A DNA stretch of 64,000 bases from SHXR01 sp046160305 (GCA_046160305.1 JBJXGX010000103.1:1-64000); one strand, 5' to 3'; counted from the first letter of the stretch, positions 8,830 through 18,271 are shown. The notes: a model not told the origin generated them from the sequence alone. Made by a program: numbers and translations.

Positions 8830-9774
8830 ATGGCTGCAACCGGCATAACGGAAGTCCTGCTCGCGAATCCTCGTGGCTTTTGCGCCGGCGTCGAGCGCGC
8901 GATCGGCATCGTTGAACGGGCGCTTGAACTTCACGGTGCACCGGTCTACGTGCGCCATGAGATTGTTCACAACCGCTTTGTTGTGGACGATCTGCGTAAG
9001 AAGGGTGCGGTGTTCATCGAGAATCTAACAGACGTTCCGACCGGTAGCACCTTGATTTTCAGTGCACATGGCGTGCCCAAATCGGTGCGCGTCGAGGCGC
9101 AACAATTAGGTCTGCGTGTGTTCGACGCAACTTGTCCTCTCGTGACGAAGGTGCATGTCGAAGTTGCCAAGATGATCAAGGACGGCTGCGAGGTTGTCAT
9201 GATCGGGCACCGAGGGCATCCCGAAGCGGAAGGAACGATGGGCCAATCGGCAGGGAAGATGTATCTCGTGGAAACTGCAGAGGATGTCGCGCGATTGGCG
9301 GTCAAAGACGCCGATAGACTCGCGTACGTTACGCAAACGACGCTATCAGTCGACGACGCGGCAATTATCGTCGAAGCCCTCAAGCGACGCTTTCCCGCGA
9401 TCATTAGTCCGAAAAAGGATGACATCTGCTACGCGACGCAGAATCGGCAGGACGCGGTCAAGTTCATGGCGCCGCGGTGTGATGTTGTGATCGTCGTCGG
9501 ATCGCCGAACAGCTCGAACTCCAATCGCCTCCGCGAGGTGGCTGAGAACATGAAGGTCCCAGCCTACATGGTCGATTCTGCAACCGAGCTCGAGGCGCAG
9601 TGGATCGCCGGCAAGAAACGAATCGGCGTAACCGCAGGGGCTTCCGCGCCCGAGGTGCTCGTTGGCGAAGTGATCGACCGGCTCAGGTCGCTTGGTGCGC
9701 GGTCGGTACGCAACCTGGACGGCGTGACGGAGAATGTTTCGTTTCCGATGCCGAAGGGTTTGGGGCAGCGGTAG
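8830..9774 (+). CDS. ispH: 4-hydroxy-3-methylbut-2-enyl diphosphate reductase
   Basis: This is the last enzyme of the MEP isoprenoid pathway, making IPP and DMAPP with a 4Fe-4S cluster. The three cluster cysteines are visible in PRGFCAGVERA (C18), DATCPLVTKVH and DDICYATQNRQ. Other family motifs are HEIVHN, GHRGHPEAEGTMGQ and GSPNSSNSNRL. Length is 314 residues from the ATG at 8830; an in-frame TTG at 8800, two bases after lspA, would add ten residues and cannot be excluded. It is the last gene of the ribF-ileS-lspA-ispH run and is followed by a terminator hairpin. Confidence 0.96.
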   Translation: MAATGITEVLLANPRGFCAGVERAIGIVERALELHGAPVYVRHEIVHNRFVVDDLRKKGAVFIENLTDVPTGSTLIFSAHGVPKSVRVEAQQLGLRVFDATCPLVTKVHVEVAKMIKDGCEVVMIGHRGHPEAEGTMGQSAGKMYLVETAEDVARLAVKDADRLAYVTQTTLSVDDAAIIVEALKRRFPAIISPKKDDICYATQNRQDAVKFMAPRCDVVIVVGSPNSSNSNRLREVAENMKVPAYMVDSATELEAQWIAGKKRIGVTAGASAPEVLVGEVIDRLRSLGARSVRNLDGVTENVSFPMPKGLGQR

Positions 9775-9827
9775 GTCCATCCACGATCTGCGGAATTACG
9801 AATGTGGGAAGGTCGTGCTGCAAACAA

Positions 9828-9855
9828 CAAGGCCCCCGCCGAAGCGAGGGCCTTG
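9828..9855. terminator. Hairpin terminator between ispH and pilY1
   Basis: CAAGGCCC and GGGCCTTG form an eight-base-pair stem around a short GC-rich loop. ATTGATTTT follows on the plus strand and TTGTTTG on the minus strand. It sits between two convergent genes and probably serves both. Confidence 0.75.
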
Positions 9856-9912
9856 ATTGATTTTGACGTGCGCGAAAGATACCCCGCGCTTCGATTGCTC
9901 CGATTACTCCGA

Positions 9913-12900
9913 TTAGCGCGCGAACAGCTCGCGCCAAGATACCCTCTTACCCGCACCGCCTATCCCCATTCCCGGCCCGCCAGACGCATGTCCGGTCACT
10001 TTATGCGAATCGTTTGCCATCGTCGCATCCGTTACGACCTTGCCGTTCGGCAGCTGATACGTCGAAATGCCCACTACCAACGCGTTGCCCAGGAGTCGCC
10101 CGGCGGATTGCCCAACTTCCGTTGATACATAGCTGCCAGTCCTATAGTCAAGCAGATAAAGCCAGCTCGTGCCACCCGCCAGGCAAGCGTCCGGATTCGG
10201 AACATTCGTGGCGACGGCCAACCCGCCGACCTGCAATTTCAAGTCAACGTTTACACGCTCTCCCGGCGTTTCGTCGCCAGGGTTGAGGTCCATGTACCAA
10301 CCGCATTTAGTATTCCAATCGACTGCATTGGTCGAGATACTGCGCGTCGATGCCGATTGAATTACGATGTCTTGTTTGACCAAGGGGCATGAAGGAGCAC
10401 CTCTGACGTCGCCTAGGCCAACGGCGCCTAGATCGTCCTTGATTGCATAAATAGACTGCTGGCTCGTGTCGGTCAGGTCCGTTATTCCAAGAAGGCGACC
10501 CGTACCAAAGTAGACCACACTGTGGCCGTTCACTTCGCCTAGGTCAGGTCTCGAAGTAATCGGCTGCGCGTTTGAACCAATCTTGAATACGCCGAGCTTC
10601 AGCGCATCGTAGCCGGCCGGAAGGATCGTATCGTTAATGTCGAACCGCCACATGTTGCCCAGCAAATCGCCGCCATACACCCGCTGAATCGTGTTGTCGG
10701 TCAAGCCTTTGTCGACCCAGCCGCTAAGTTTTGAGAGTCCGCTAGGCGTCGCGAGGCTGCCCACGCCTGTGCTGATCGTTCGGATCAACGCTCCAGTATT
10801 TGCGTTAAGGACATAGATCCGGCCGACTCCGTCGCCCGGCGTAACGTTGTTGTACCCCGAGCTGAAAATGACGGCCCACGTTCCATCCACGAGCTTGCCG
10901 ACGAGCGGGTTACCCGCCGTGAGGCCTAGATTCGGGTCGGTGAACTCCCACAGGCCCCGCGGATTATCTGGATCAGTCACATCGAGGGCATAGTAACCGC
11001 GGCCGCCGGCGCCCAACCCGCCGACGAGAATCGACTTCCACTGTGATCCATCGTAGATCTCGGCGGCGGTTGGTGACCCGTCAACGGAGTACCGATGATT
11101 CGTCCCGTAGTCCCGATTCGCGAGCTTTGCAATATTCGGCAGTGCGAGCGACGGTACATACGCCCAGAGTTCCTGACCGGTCGTTCCTTCGAATGCGTGC
11201 AGCATTCCGTCGTTCGCGCCGACGTAGACCACACCCTTCCTGCTTTGAATCGCCGCGTTCGCCTTGAAGTCGGCGAAGCCGGTGTCCGTGTATTCGAACG
11301 GCGGAATCCGCACGTACACCGGTTTCGCGCTCACGATATCGCCAAGTACGAACTCACGATCCCGGAATACCTGATTGTCAACGACGACATCAGACTGTAT
11401 TTCGTAGCCATGCTGCCCACGCAGATAGTTGATGAGCCGATCGGATGTTGCATTCGCTTGCTGGGCGCCGGTGAGTGCCGGATATTGGGGCAGCGACGTC
11501 GGATTGAACCACGCCGTTTTCTCGCCGGCAGTAAAGTTGCCTGGCACGAAGTCTTTGAGCTTCGTCGGAAGCAATCCATCGAATCGAAGGATCTTTCGCG
11601 TGTCGCTCAATGCGCTCACGCGACCGCCGAGAAGAGCCTTGGCCGACCAGAGGGTTGCAGCCGATATCTCGCCCGTTGCGAGATCGATCGATCGCGCCAA
11701 CAGATCACCATCCCAGAATACCGTCCGATAGTTCGCAGTGAACGCATAATTGTCGCCGACAACGGGCTCCAGATTGCTCGTCGAAGCGGCAGCGCCGGCA
11801 CCCTGAACGGACTGCAAGTCGAGAAGCGCTTTTCCCAGACCGTTAGCCAGGGTAGTCGGGTTACGTGCACTGTAGTACACCCCGCGACCATTCACTGCCG
11901 CATGCCAAAGATCGTCGACCGCGGTGGGTGTATCCGCTGCCGGCGTCGGCCAGTTCTTGGTACCTTGCTTGATATCGTAAAAGTCCCCGGACGATGCGGT
12001 TTCGTAGTCCTCCTGGTATTTCAGCTGCCCGTTCACGCCAAGACCAATCGCGTAGGTCGTCATATGCTGGTGCGGTGCCGTGTCCTTGCCTTTCGGATCC
12101 AATCCGTTCTGGCAGACATCGGCGCCCGCCACACCCGTGGCGCAAGCCGGCCCTGGACGCAAGTCCGTGTTGTAGTAGTACGCGGCAACATCGGCGAGCG
12201 AGTTGCTATTTGTGGACGGCCCCTCATATTGAGGTTTTGCCGTCGTTCCACCATCTTGATTACCGACGTTGCTAGACCCATTCGTTTTGAACGGACCATA
12301 ACTCGAGCTCTCGGATCCGGTATTCCAGTAACCGTCGGTGGAGAGAATCGCGTAGTTCCGTTGGCACCAATACTGCAACGGATCGGTCCCGATCTTCCCC
12401 GCATAGATTCGACCGACTTTCGAAAGCGCGGCTCGCAAAGGCGTCGAGTTGCCGGGTGTGGTGCCATAGACCCTCGAAAACCATGTGTCCTTTTGAGGTT
12501 GCGTAAAGTCCGAGATTTCCAGGAACTCCGAATTGAGGTTACTGGTGCCGGTATAGTTGATCGTCGTCAGGCCCACTCGCAACGAATCGTTCAACGGCGC
12601 AAACGCGCTGCCCGCGGCACTCTTCATCGTCAGCATGCGTGTGCGATAGTAGCTGTACCAGTTCGCGAAGTTTTGCTTTACCGCGGCGGTGCCTAGCGCG
12701 ACGTTTACCAATGTGAATTTGGTGCTGCCGGGGCTGCTGCCAAAGTTACTGTTGCACTCCTTGTAGAATGTGCTGCTTGTGCTCGTGTAGTTCTTGACCG
12801 TCTGAGTACCCGAGTACGAGTAGTAATAAGCGGCGCCTGCTGCACTGGCCGACCCTGTATTGCCTGTTGTCGCGTCCCAGGCCCGGAAGCCAGTAGCCAG

Positions 12901-13311
12901 ATTGACTACGGTAAGCCCGCTCGTCGGATCAGTCGCCGTCAACTGGAATCCATTGTGTGGCGCAGCATTGAAATTGATGGCAGGAAATGACGATCCGTTG
13001 GCGTTCTTGGGAAGTGGATAATTAATCGATGGATCGTAGTAGACCCCATTGCACTGGGCGCTCACGTAGCCGTATTTGCCACGAAACGTCGAAGCGTCGT
13101 CCGGCATGTGGGCCCAACCCATACTGCCGGAGTCATCGAGGATGAACATGAGATTGGGCTTCGCCGGCGCTGCTCCCGCGACGGTAAATGGTGCATTGGC
13201 GACGTCCGTTACCGCGGCCAGCGCTTGCAAAGGCAGCGCCGATAGTAGCGCGGGCAAGAGTGCAAGCCGCACAACCACGGGGTGCTTCAACAGATCGAGT
13301 GTGCTTTTCAT
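9913..13311 (-). CDS. pilY1: Type IV pilus tip/assembly protein PilY1
   Basis: This 1132-residue protein is related to PilC/PilY1, which caps type IV pili, promotes pilus extension and takes part in surface sensing and adhesion. A signal peptide covers about residues 1-33 (ends LQALA). A von Willebrand A-like region follows at once, with FILDDSGSM giving the metal-ion site D-x-S-x-S at about 59-63. The C-terminal half is the PilY1 beta-propeller, with GVVYVGANDGMLHAF, GSPTAAEIY and GGLGAGGRGYYALDV. GGGAGG-type ribosome site GGGAGG lies nine bases before the ATG. It is the last gene of the minor-pilin operon and ends near a shared terminator. Confidence 0.95.
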   Translation of the reverse strand: MKSTLDLLKHPVVVRLALLPALLSALPLQALAAVTDVANAPFTVAGAAPAKPNLMFILDDSGSMGWAHMPDDASTFRGKYGYVSAQCNGVYYDPSINYPLPKNANGSSFPAINFNAAPHNGFQLTATDPTSGLTVVNLATGFRAWDATTGNTGSASAAGAAYYYSYSGTQTVKNYTSTSSTFYKECNSNFGSSPGSTKFTLVNVALGTAAVKQNFANWYSYYRTRMLTMKSAAGSAFAPLNDSLRVGLTTINYTGTSNLNSEFLEISDFTQPQKDTWFSRVYGTTPGNSTPLRAALSKVGRIYAGKIGTDPLQYWCQRNYAILSTDGYWNTGSESSSYGPFKTNGSSNVGNQDGGTTAKPQYEGPSTNSNSLADVAAYYYNTDLRPGPACATGVAGADVCQNGLDPKGKDTAPHQHMTTYAIGLGVNGQLKYQEDYETASSGDFYDIKQGTKNWPTPAADTPTAVDDLWHAAVNGRGVYYSARNPTTLANGLGKALLDLQSVQGAGAAASTSNLEPVVGDNYAFTANYRTVFWDGDLLARSIDLATGEISAATLWSAKALLGGRVSALSDTRKILRFDGLLPTKLKDFVPGNFTAGEKTAWFNPTSLPQYPALTGAQQANATSDRLINYLRGQHGYEIQSDVVVDNQVFRDREFVLGDIVSAKPVYVRIPPFEYTDTGFADFKANAAIQSRKGVVYVGANDGMLHAFEGTTGQELWAYVPSLALPNIAKLANRDYGTNHRYSVDGSPTAAEIYDGSQWKSILVGGLGAGGRGYYALDVTDPDNPRGLWEFTDPNLGLTAGNPLVGKLVDGTWAVIFSSGYNNVTPGDGVGRIYVLNANTGALIRTISTGVGSLATPSGLSKLSGWVDKGLTDNTIQRVYGGDLLGNMWRFDINDTILPAGYDALKLGVFKIGSNAQPITSRPDLGEVNGHSVVYFGTGRLLGITDLTDTSQQSIYAIKDDLGAVGLGDVRGAPSCPLVKQDIVIQSASTRSISTNAVDWNTKCGWYMDLNPGDETPGERVNVDLKLQVGGLAVATNVPNPDACLAGGTSWLYLLDYRTGSYVSTEVGQSAGRLLGNALVVGISTYQLPNGKVVTDATMANDSHKVTGHASGGPGMGIGGAGKRVSWRELFAR

Positions 13312-13367
13312 GGTCGGTTACCTCCCTAACGCCAAGTCAGAATGCTCAATGGTCAAACCCAGTTTCA

Positions 13368-14009
13368 CTAAGGAAGGATCGTGCTTTGAACAAAGCTCAC
13401 CGTCTGGCGCGGGCCCAAAATACGCGCGGTGATGCGGACATACGCGACGCTTACGCCTGAACCAAGCGCCCTATTGCTGTAATCGACAACATCATGGGTG
13501 CTTCCAATTGCGCTCAAGGAGGACGTTGAGCAGTCTTGGTTGGGATCGTTCACGGAACCTGCGATAGAACAGAGCCGGTGAACAATGTACGAAACCTGAT
13601 TTCCCGTTGTGGGATCTACCGGCAATATGATCGCCTTAGTGACCGCGAGGGAATTAGTGCCAGTCCAATCCACGTCGTCAGACGGATCGCCGGGCGTGCG
13701 CGCTCCCATGATGTCCAATGAATCCTGGCGATTTGCGTAGTAGCCATTGGCGGGACTATCTGCCTCGAGCATTGTAGGATTGACGGCGATCCACGTTCTC
13801 GCTTGTTCGGCTGCAACGTCGGCGGACAGAAGCGCGCTCTGTTTGAACGCGAGATTGCCTGCGACCATCGCTCCGGTATCGGACGATCGAAACATCGAAA
13901 TCGCCGCCATGCTCATCGCGACCAGGACAATAAGTACGATGAACAGCACGACGCCCCGTTCCTTTGAGGTTCCGTTCACAACACCCCCCTCTGAATTGCG
14001 TTCGATCAT
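13368..14009 (-). CDS. pilX: Minor pilin-associated protein PilX
   Basis: A 213-residue type IV pilus minor component. The N-terminus has the PilX pattern: a short polar stretch, then RGVVLFIVLIVLVAMSMAA, which lacks the consensus glutamate-5 pilin cleavage motif but forms a pilin-like helix. The rest carries four or more cysteines (LCSIAG, DCSTS) likely to be disulfide-bonded. The start at 14009 overlaps the pilW stop as ATGA; longer upstream starts would lie inside pilW. It lies between pilW and pilY1, the usual order for this operon. Confidence 0.88.
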   Translation of the reverse strand: MIERNSEGGVVNGTSKERGVVLFIVLIVLVAMSMAAISMFRSSDTGAMVAGNLAFKQSALLSADVAAEQARTWIAVNPTMLEADSPANGYYANRQDSLDIMGARTPGDPSDDVDWTGTNSLAVTKAIILPVDPTTGNQVSYIVHRLCSIAGSVNDPNQDCSTSSLSAIGSTHDVVDYSNRALGSGVSVAYVRITARILGPRQTVSFVQSTILP

Positions 14010-15214
14010 GGCCGCCAGATCAGATTTCTGAATGGCACTACGGTTTGGAAGAGTTTGTAGCGATAGCATTGCCATTCCGGGTCGGTGCCGGATATGTCAA
14101 TCCCAGCCCCGGCGACGCCCTGGCCCAACCACGTCTGGTTGTCCGGCATGGTGCGATTCGGCGTCAAGTGGTCGCACGAACCCGCCGCGTCGGCGCGCTC
14201 CTTGATGGCGCTCCGAGCGACAATCTCGATTCTTGCCGCGGCGACCTGTAGCCACTGTGCATCGCTGGCAGGCGTCACGCGGTCCCAAACATCGACGGTC
14301 CCGTCCGGTGGGACGGTCGTGTCTTTCCCGTACACCGCTCGCAAACTGACGATGTCGCTCGCGATTTCCATGAAGTTTGCTGCCTGTGTGCAGTCGCTCA
14401 GGACACGATCACACACCGTGAGATTGTTGCTTCGGATCGCATACGCGAGATTTACGGGCATCGCCCCGAGATTGAATAGATTCGCTACATTGCTTGTCGG
14501 CTTTACAAGCGCAGCGACGCCTGGGATTCCCCCTGCCCGGTTGTACTCGGCTGCAAAGGGTAGGCACCCTTTCCCATAGTTCTTATAGTTCCCGGTGCCG
14601 TGAACGAGCTCGGTGGCGGCTCCGCTTGGTGGGTCCCCACACTGTCCGCCAGGTACGTTGGTAATCTCATGCATCGTGCACTGCATACCTGCGGCACCCA
14701 CGCTCTGCGCGCCGACAACCAAGTCTCCGGTGTTGAATCCCGCGCGATTGGCTACGACAATATTGGCGGCTGCATTTAAGACCTGCGAGGCGCCTACGCC
14801 CTCGACAGTAGTGTCGGAAACACCGAATGCGATCGCGACAACGTCAGTGTTCGCATCACCGGGCAACACGGAAACCGCCGGCGGATTCACCTCGAACGGA
14901 GCGAATCGCAGCTGCTGTGCTGTCAGGGTGGACTGGCGCCAAATGGTAATCGCCGGGCAGTTCAACAGCGGTGCGCTCGACAATCCGAATCCGGCAAGCC
15001 TCGCATCGCGCTCGATCGTGTAAAGAGCCACAGCACCATTGGTCTGAGCATCGGCACCATAGTTCGAGGATCGCTTCTGGCTCTCCGATTGCGCAAAGAC
15101 CTGCATGATGACGATCATTGCCGCAAGGGCGATCACCATTCCCACCATCAACTCGACGAGGCCGATTCCGCGGTTCGAGGAGCGCATGGGCCGCGCGTGT
15201 TCAATGTAAGTCAT
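14006..15214 (-). CDS. pilW: Minor pilin PilW
   Basis: A 402-residue minor pilin that helps to prime pilus assembly. A prepilin leader with cleavage/methylation motif NRGIGLVELMVGMVIAL is seen near residues 15-32, with the invariant glutamate five residues after the cleavage site. The globular part is rich in paired cysteines, as in other PilW proteins. I chose the ATG at 15214 because it follows the pilV stop (15232) closely and leaves a short leader; a longer in-frame start would overlap pilV. Its stop overlaps the pilX start. Confidence 0.9.
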   Translation of the reverse strand: MTYIEHARPMRSSNRGIGLVELMVGMVIALAAMIVIMQVFAQSESQKRSSNYGADAQTNGAVALYTIERDARLAGFGLSSAPLLNCPAITIWRQSTLTAQQLRFAPFEVNPPAVSVLPGDANTDVVAIAFGVSDTTVEGVGASQVLNAAANIVVANRAGFNTGDLVVGAQSVGAAGMQCTMHEITNVPGGQCGDPPSGAATELVHGTGNYKNYGKGCLPFAAEYNRAGGIPGVAALVKPTSNVANLFNLGAMPVNLAYAIRSNNLTVCDRVLSDCTQAANFMEIASDIVSLRAVYGKDTTVPPDGTVDVWDRVTPASDAQWLQVAAARIEIVARSAIKERADAAGSCDHLTPNRTMPDNQTWLGQGVAGAGIDISGTDPEWQCYRYKLFQTVVPFRNLIWRP

Positions 15215-15231
15215 GTCGGTATTCGCCTTGA

Positions 15232-15636
15232 CTAACCGTTGATGTCCGCGATGGCAACGTAGCGATGCTGGGATTGACCCGGCGCCTGCCAAGTTACAGT
15301 GATCGTGACCTGATTCAGATTCACCACAACCGCACCATTCGCCGAAGGCAGCGCGGAATCAATGGACTGCTCCCACGCCGCGCGGGGCGCATAGGCGACA
15401 TTCGCGTAGTTCGCGAGGTTCGCGCGATCGGTCCACATCTGACCAACTAGCTGATTGGCTAGAAAACTCGCATCGATACGGTACTTCGATTCCCCCGCAT
15501 GCTTTATCGATTGCGCCTGCATTCCCATGATCGCAAGCACGCCGAACGAGAAAAGTGCGACTGAAATCAGACCTTCGATCAACGAGATCCCCGCCTGCTC
15601 GCGCATGCGGCGTATGACGCTTTGACGACGCTTCAT
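15232..15636 (-). CDS. pilV: Minor pilin PilV
   Basis: A 134-residue minor pilin. The leader is followed by QAGISLIEGLISVALFSFG, which contains the glycine cleavage site and glutamate-5 of prepilins processed by PilD. The start at 15636 is fixed by a perfect AGGAGGT ribosome site. The gene starts 10 bases after the fimT stop and is followed by pilW. Confidence 0.92.
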   Translation of the reverse strand: MKRRQSVIRRMREQAGISLIEGLISVALFSFGVLAIMGMQAQSIKHAGESKYRIDASFLANQLVGQMWTDRANLANYANVAYAPRAAWEQSIDSALPSANGAVVVNLNQVTITVTWQAPGQSQHRYVAIADING

Positions 15637-15646
15637 GAGTGACCTC

Positions 15647-16222
15647 CTAACAACCTTGCGCGTTCGTCGCTCGGCTGTGCATGGGATCGCACATACGAAC
15701 TTGGCCGCCGACAGACACGAGAATGACGAGGCGACGTTCATCAGCCGCGCTCAACAATGGGTTTCGCACGTCGATGCGGCGCAGGTCGAATCCAGGATTT
15801 GCCGATCGTCCGAACGCATTGAATGTCACGCCGGCCGGTAGACCGGCGCCTGCGCCGAGTGCGGTCACATAGTTGCCCGCATCGACCAATGCCCCGCCGA
15901 GCCGAGCGTTCTGACCACCTTCAGCGGCGCTACGCTCTTGAATAGGCGCTCCTAAACACGCGTCGTTCACAACATCCCATGCGCATATCCGCCACCCGCT
16001 GCTACCCGGGTCCGTCACTTCAAAGCGCACTTGCTGGCTCGTGCGGACCGCTTCGTTTCGAGCGACCTGCAAACCGTTGGTGATCGATTCCGCGGCTGTC
16101 CGTATCTGCGAATTCTGAATCCACTGCGTGTACATCGGCACACCCGACGTCATCAGGATGGCCAAGACCGCCATAGCAATGAGCGTCTCGATAAGAGTGA
16201 AGCCGTGCGGACGTGCGCCCAT
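15647..16222 (-). CDS. fimT: GspH/FimT-family minor pseudopilin
   Basis: A 191-residue minor pilin of the GspH/FimT family. The prepilin motif HGFTLIETLIAMAVLAIL is at about residues 6-23. The rest has the family features: a SQIRTAAESITNGLQVARNEAVR helix (cited here as its ends SQIRTA and ARNEAVR), a GWRICAWD strand, and a C-terminal CDPMHSR region. The start at 16222 lies one base after the pilE stop. In Neisseria-type and related systems FimT binds DNA at the pilus, which would fit the comEC gene in the same window, but that role is inferred from the family. Confidence 0.88.
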   Translation of the reverse strand: MGARPHGFTLIETLIAMAVLAILMTSGVPMYTQWIQNSQIRTAAESITNGLQVARNEAVRTSQQVRFEVTDPGSSGWRICAWDVVNDACLGAPIQERSAAEGGQNARLGGALVDAGNYVTALGAGAGLPAGVTFNAFGRSANPGFDLRRIDVRNPLLSAADERRLVILVSVGGQVRMCDPMHSRATNAQGC

Positions 16223-16223
16223 G

Positions 16224-16658
16224 TCAGCAACCGCCGGCTTTGCGGGTGACCCAGCAGGTGTTGTTGGCGACCCACCCACCGGTGGCTGGAACACCGGTCG
16301 TCCTTCGTGTACCCGCTTGGTCGATGTCGTAGACGAATGACATCATCGGACCCGCACCGGTTGCCGTGACCACGTAGGTGTTCGCCGTGGCTGCGCAGGT
16401 CACCGCGAAATGCGACAGGCCAGCCGGATTCGCGACCCCGCAAGCCGCCACATTCAGGTATGTGCGATTGTCTTGAAAGAACTGTTCCATCTTGATCCGC
16501 ATATCGGCCAAAGCGCTGGTCGCAACCGGAATGCGTCCACGCGTTACATGGTCGGTGTACTGAGGAATAGCAATCGCAGCAAGAATCGCAATGATTGCAA
16601 TCGTTATCATCACTTCAATCAGCGTGAAACCACGTGCTGCCTTTGATGCTGCATTCAT
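16224..16658 (-). CDS. pilE: Type IV pilin-like protein PilE
   Basis: A 144-residue type IV pilin-like protein and the first gene of the pilE-fimT-pilV-pilW-pilX-pilY1 operon. A prepilin leader precedes ARGFTLIEVMITIAIIAIL, with the G/F cleavage site and glutamate-5. The body shows the typical minor pilin PilE pattern, including RIKMEQFFQDNRTYL and a C-terminal cysteine pair. The start at 16658 has GGAG about eight bases upstream and gives the right leader length; longer starts do not. Whether it is the minor PilE or a major subunit is not settled by sequence; its place in the minor-pilin operon favours the former. No sigma-54 promoter was found upstream. Confidence 0.9.
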   Translation of the reverse strand: MNAASKAARGFTLIEVMITIAIIAILAAIAIPQYTDHVTRGRIPVATSALADMRIKMEQFFQDNRTYLNVAACGVANPAGLSHFAVTCAATANTYVVTATGAGPMMSFVYDIDQAGTRRTTGVPATGGWVANNTCWVTRKAGGC

Positions 16659-16917
16659 TACTGCGACTCCATGAACGGTTCGTACTAACTGTTTTCGGGA
16701 AGGGTCGAGTTCGACGGATGCGTAGGCGCGAATCCTCTGATTCCCGTGGTTATCGGCCGTCCATTCGTCAACTTGATAACGCCGGGTGACGAAAATCACA
16801 TCTAGGATTCAGGTGCCGGCGGCGACACAACGAATCGGCCTTACGAACGCCCCAATGCCATGCCATGGATGCGTCTGTGGGTTAGACAAAGTCCAGACCG
16901 TTGGCTAAGATGGCCCA

Positions 16918-17340
16918 ATGTCACTTGATCACCCATCTCGGGCGCACGTAGCCCGAATGCTTCGTACGCACGGTATCAACCCGACGCATCAGCGCGTCGA
17001 GATTGCCCAGGCCCTGTTCGAGCAAAAGCGCCATTTGTCAGCCGATCAGATTCTTGTCGCCGTCAATAAGTCCAACGCGGAAACCTCGAAGGCCACCGTC
17101 TACAACACGTTGAAACTTCTTCTGGAGAAGCGACTGATTCGCGCGCTCATCGTCGATCCTGCGAAGATCTACTACGACTCGAATACCGCGCCGCATCACC
17201 ATTTCTACAATGTAGATACCGGTGAGCTGACGGATTTCGCTGCCACGACCATTCGCATCGAGGGTGTCCCGCCACTTCCCGCCGGGACCGTTGCGGACGG
17301 CGTGGAACTCATCGTCCGCACGCGTGGCGCCGCAAACTAA
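16918..17340 (+). CDS. Fur-family transcriptional regulator, Irr/PerR-like
   Basis: A 140-residue DNA-binding repressor of the Fur superfamily. The winged-helix part includes ATVYNTLKLLLEKRLIR, the Fur recognition-helix signature. The dimerisation part has APHHHFYN, a histidine cluster like that of Irr and PerR. No cysteine is present, so the structural CxxC zinc site of classical Fur is absent. That combination suggests an Irr-type (haem-responsive) or peroxide-type regulator and not the iron-sensing Fur at 25901. It stands alone, divergent from the pilus operon and upstream of tRNA-Thr, and its target genes are unknown. Confidence 0.85.
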   Translation: MSLDHPSRAHVARMLRTHGINPTHQRVEIAQALFEQKRHLSADQILVAVNKSNAETSKATVYNTLKLLLEKRLIRALIVDPAKIYYDSNTAPHHHFYNVDTGELTDFAATTIRIEGVPPLPAGTVADGVELIVRTRGAAN

Positions 17341-17428
17341 AGATCGCCGTTTCAATTCGCAACACGGGAGCGCAGCAGCGATACCCTTTGGGATACAATT
17401 CGCGGCCGCAATTCAGCGCGGGTAGTCT

Positions 17429-17504
17429 GCTGGTGTAGCTCAGTTGGTAGAGCAGCGCATTCGTAATGCGCGGGTCGGGAGTTCGAGTCTCTCCACCAGC
17501 ACCA
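17429..17504 (+). tRNA. tRNA-Thr (anticodon CGT)
   Basis: A 76-nt cloverleaf with acceptor stem GCTGGTG/CACCAGC, D-arm GTAGCTCAG, anticodon loop TTCGTAA (anticodon CGT, reads ACG) and T-arm GGAGTTCGAGTCTCTCC. The CCA end is encoded. A TACAAT hexamer at 17394-17399 could be its -10 box. A strong terminator follows directly. Confidence 0.95.
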
Positions 17505-17508
17505 ATCG

Positions 17509-17547
17509 AAATAAAAGAGGCTGCGCGATGCGCAGCCTCTTTTATTT
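17509..17547. terminator. Rho-independent terminator, bidirectional
   Basis: An 18-bp perfect stem (AAATAAAAGAGGCTGCGC paired with its complement) surrounds a three-base loop. A/T runs flank both sides, so it can stop tRNA-Thr transcription from the left and the esterase transcript from the right. Confidence 0.92.
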
Positions 17548-17605
17548 CCGGATGGCCCGAATAACCGTCAGTTGCAAGCGCGCTCGACCCGCCGGTTGCG
17601 TCGCA

Positions 17606-18271
17606 TCAAGCCAGTACCCGCGCCAGCCATGCGCTGATGTCCCGAATTTCCTCGACGCAGACCGAATGCGCCATCGGGTACTCGCGCCACTCGATCGGAT
17701 ACCCCAATTTCCGCAACGCGTTGCCCGATGCGCTCGCTCGGTCATACGTGACCACCGGATCCTGCGTCCCATGAGCCATAAGGATCGGAACCGCCGCATT
17801 CGATCCATGTCGTTCCGCGGTTAATTTGTCGAGCATCGGTGCGTAGGTCGAGAGCGCCATGATGCCCGCAAGCCTCTCCTGAAAACGCAGTCCTGCAAAC
17901 AACGCGATCGCTCCGCCCTGTGAGAATCCAGCAAGGACGATTCGGTCAGAGGTCGATCCACGCGATTGCTCTCGGGCGATCAACGCCTCGATTTGACGGC
18001 CCGATTCCCGAAGTCCGACCTCGTCCTCGCGGCGCCCGAGATCGCTGCTCACGATGTCATACCAAGCCCGCATTACGTATCCGCCGTTGATCGTGACCGG
18101 GCGCATCGGTGCGTCCGGGAAGACGAATCGAATGGCGGTCGCCGGCAATTCGAGCTCATCGACGATCGGTACGAAATCTCTTCCGTCCGCACCCAATCCA
18201 TGCATCCAGATGACGCTCGACTTTGGTGTTGGTCCAGTCTCGATTTCAATACACTCCAACGGCTTGATCAT
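17606..18271 (-). CDS. Carboxylesterase / phospholipase-type alpha/beta hydrolase
   Basis: A 221-residue serine hydrolase of the carboxylesterase/phospholipase family (YpfH/Est type). The nucleophile elbow is GFSQGGA, the oxyanion region WMHGLGADG, and the acid and histidine are in GTQDPVV and MAHSVC. There is no signal peptide, so it is cytoplasmic. Its start overlaps the mogA stop (18268-18271), and the two are likely co-transcribed, perhaps with darP upstream. The true substrate is unknown; short-chain acyl esters are usual for the family. Confidence 0.9.
   Translation of the reverse strand: MIKPLECIEIETGPTPKSSVIWMHGLGADGRDFVPIVDELELPATAIRFVFPDAPMRPVTINGGYVMRAWYDIVSSDLGRREDEVGLRESGRQIEALIAREQSRGSTSDRIVLAGFSQGGAIALFAGLRFQERLAGIMALSTYAPMLDKLTAERHGSNAAVPILMAHGTQDPVVTYDRASASGNALRKLGYPIEWREYPMAHSVCVEEIRDISAWLARVLA

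Noticed and set aside
16659..16917. Sigma-54 promoter for the pilus operon
   Set aside because: I found no TGGCAC-N5-TTGCW match on the minus strand upstream of pilE.
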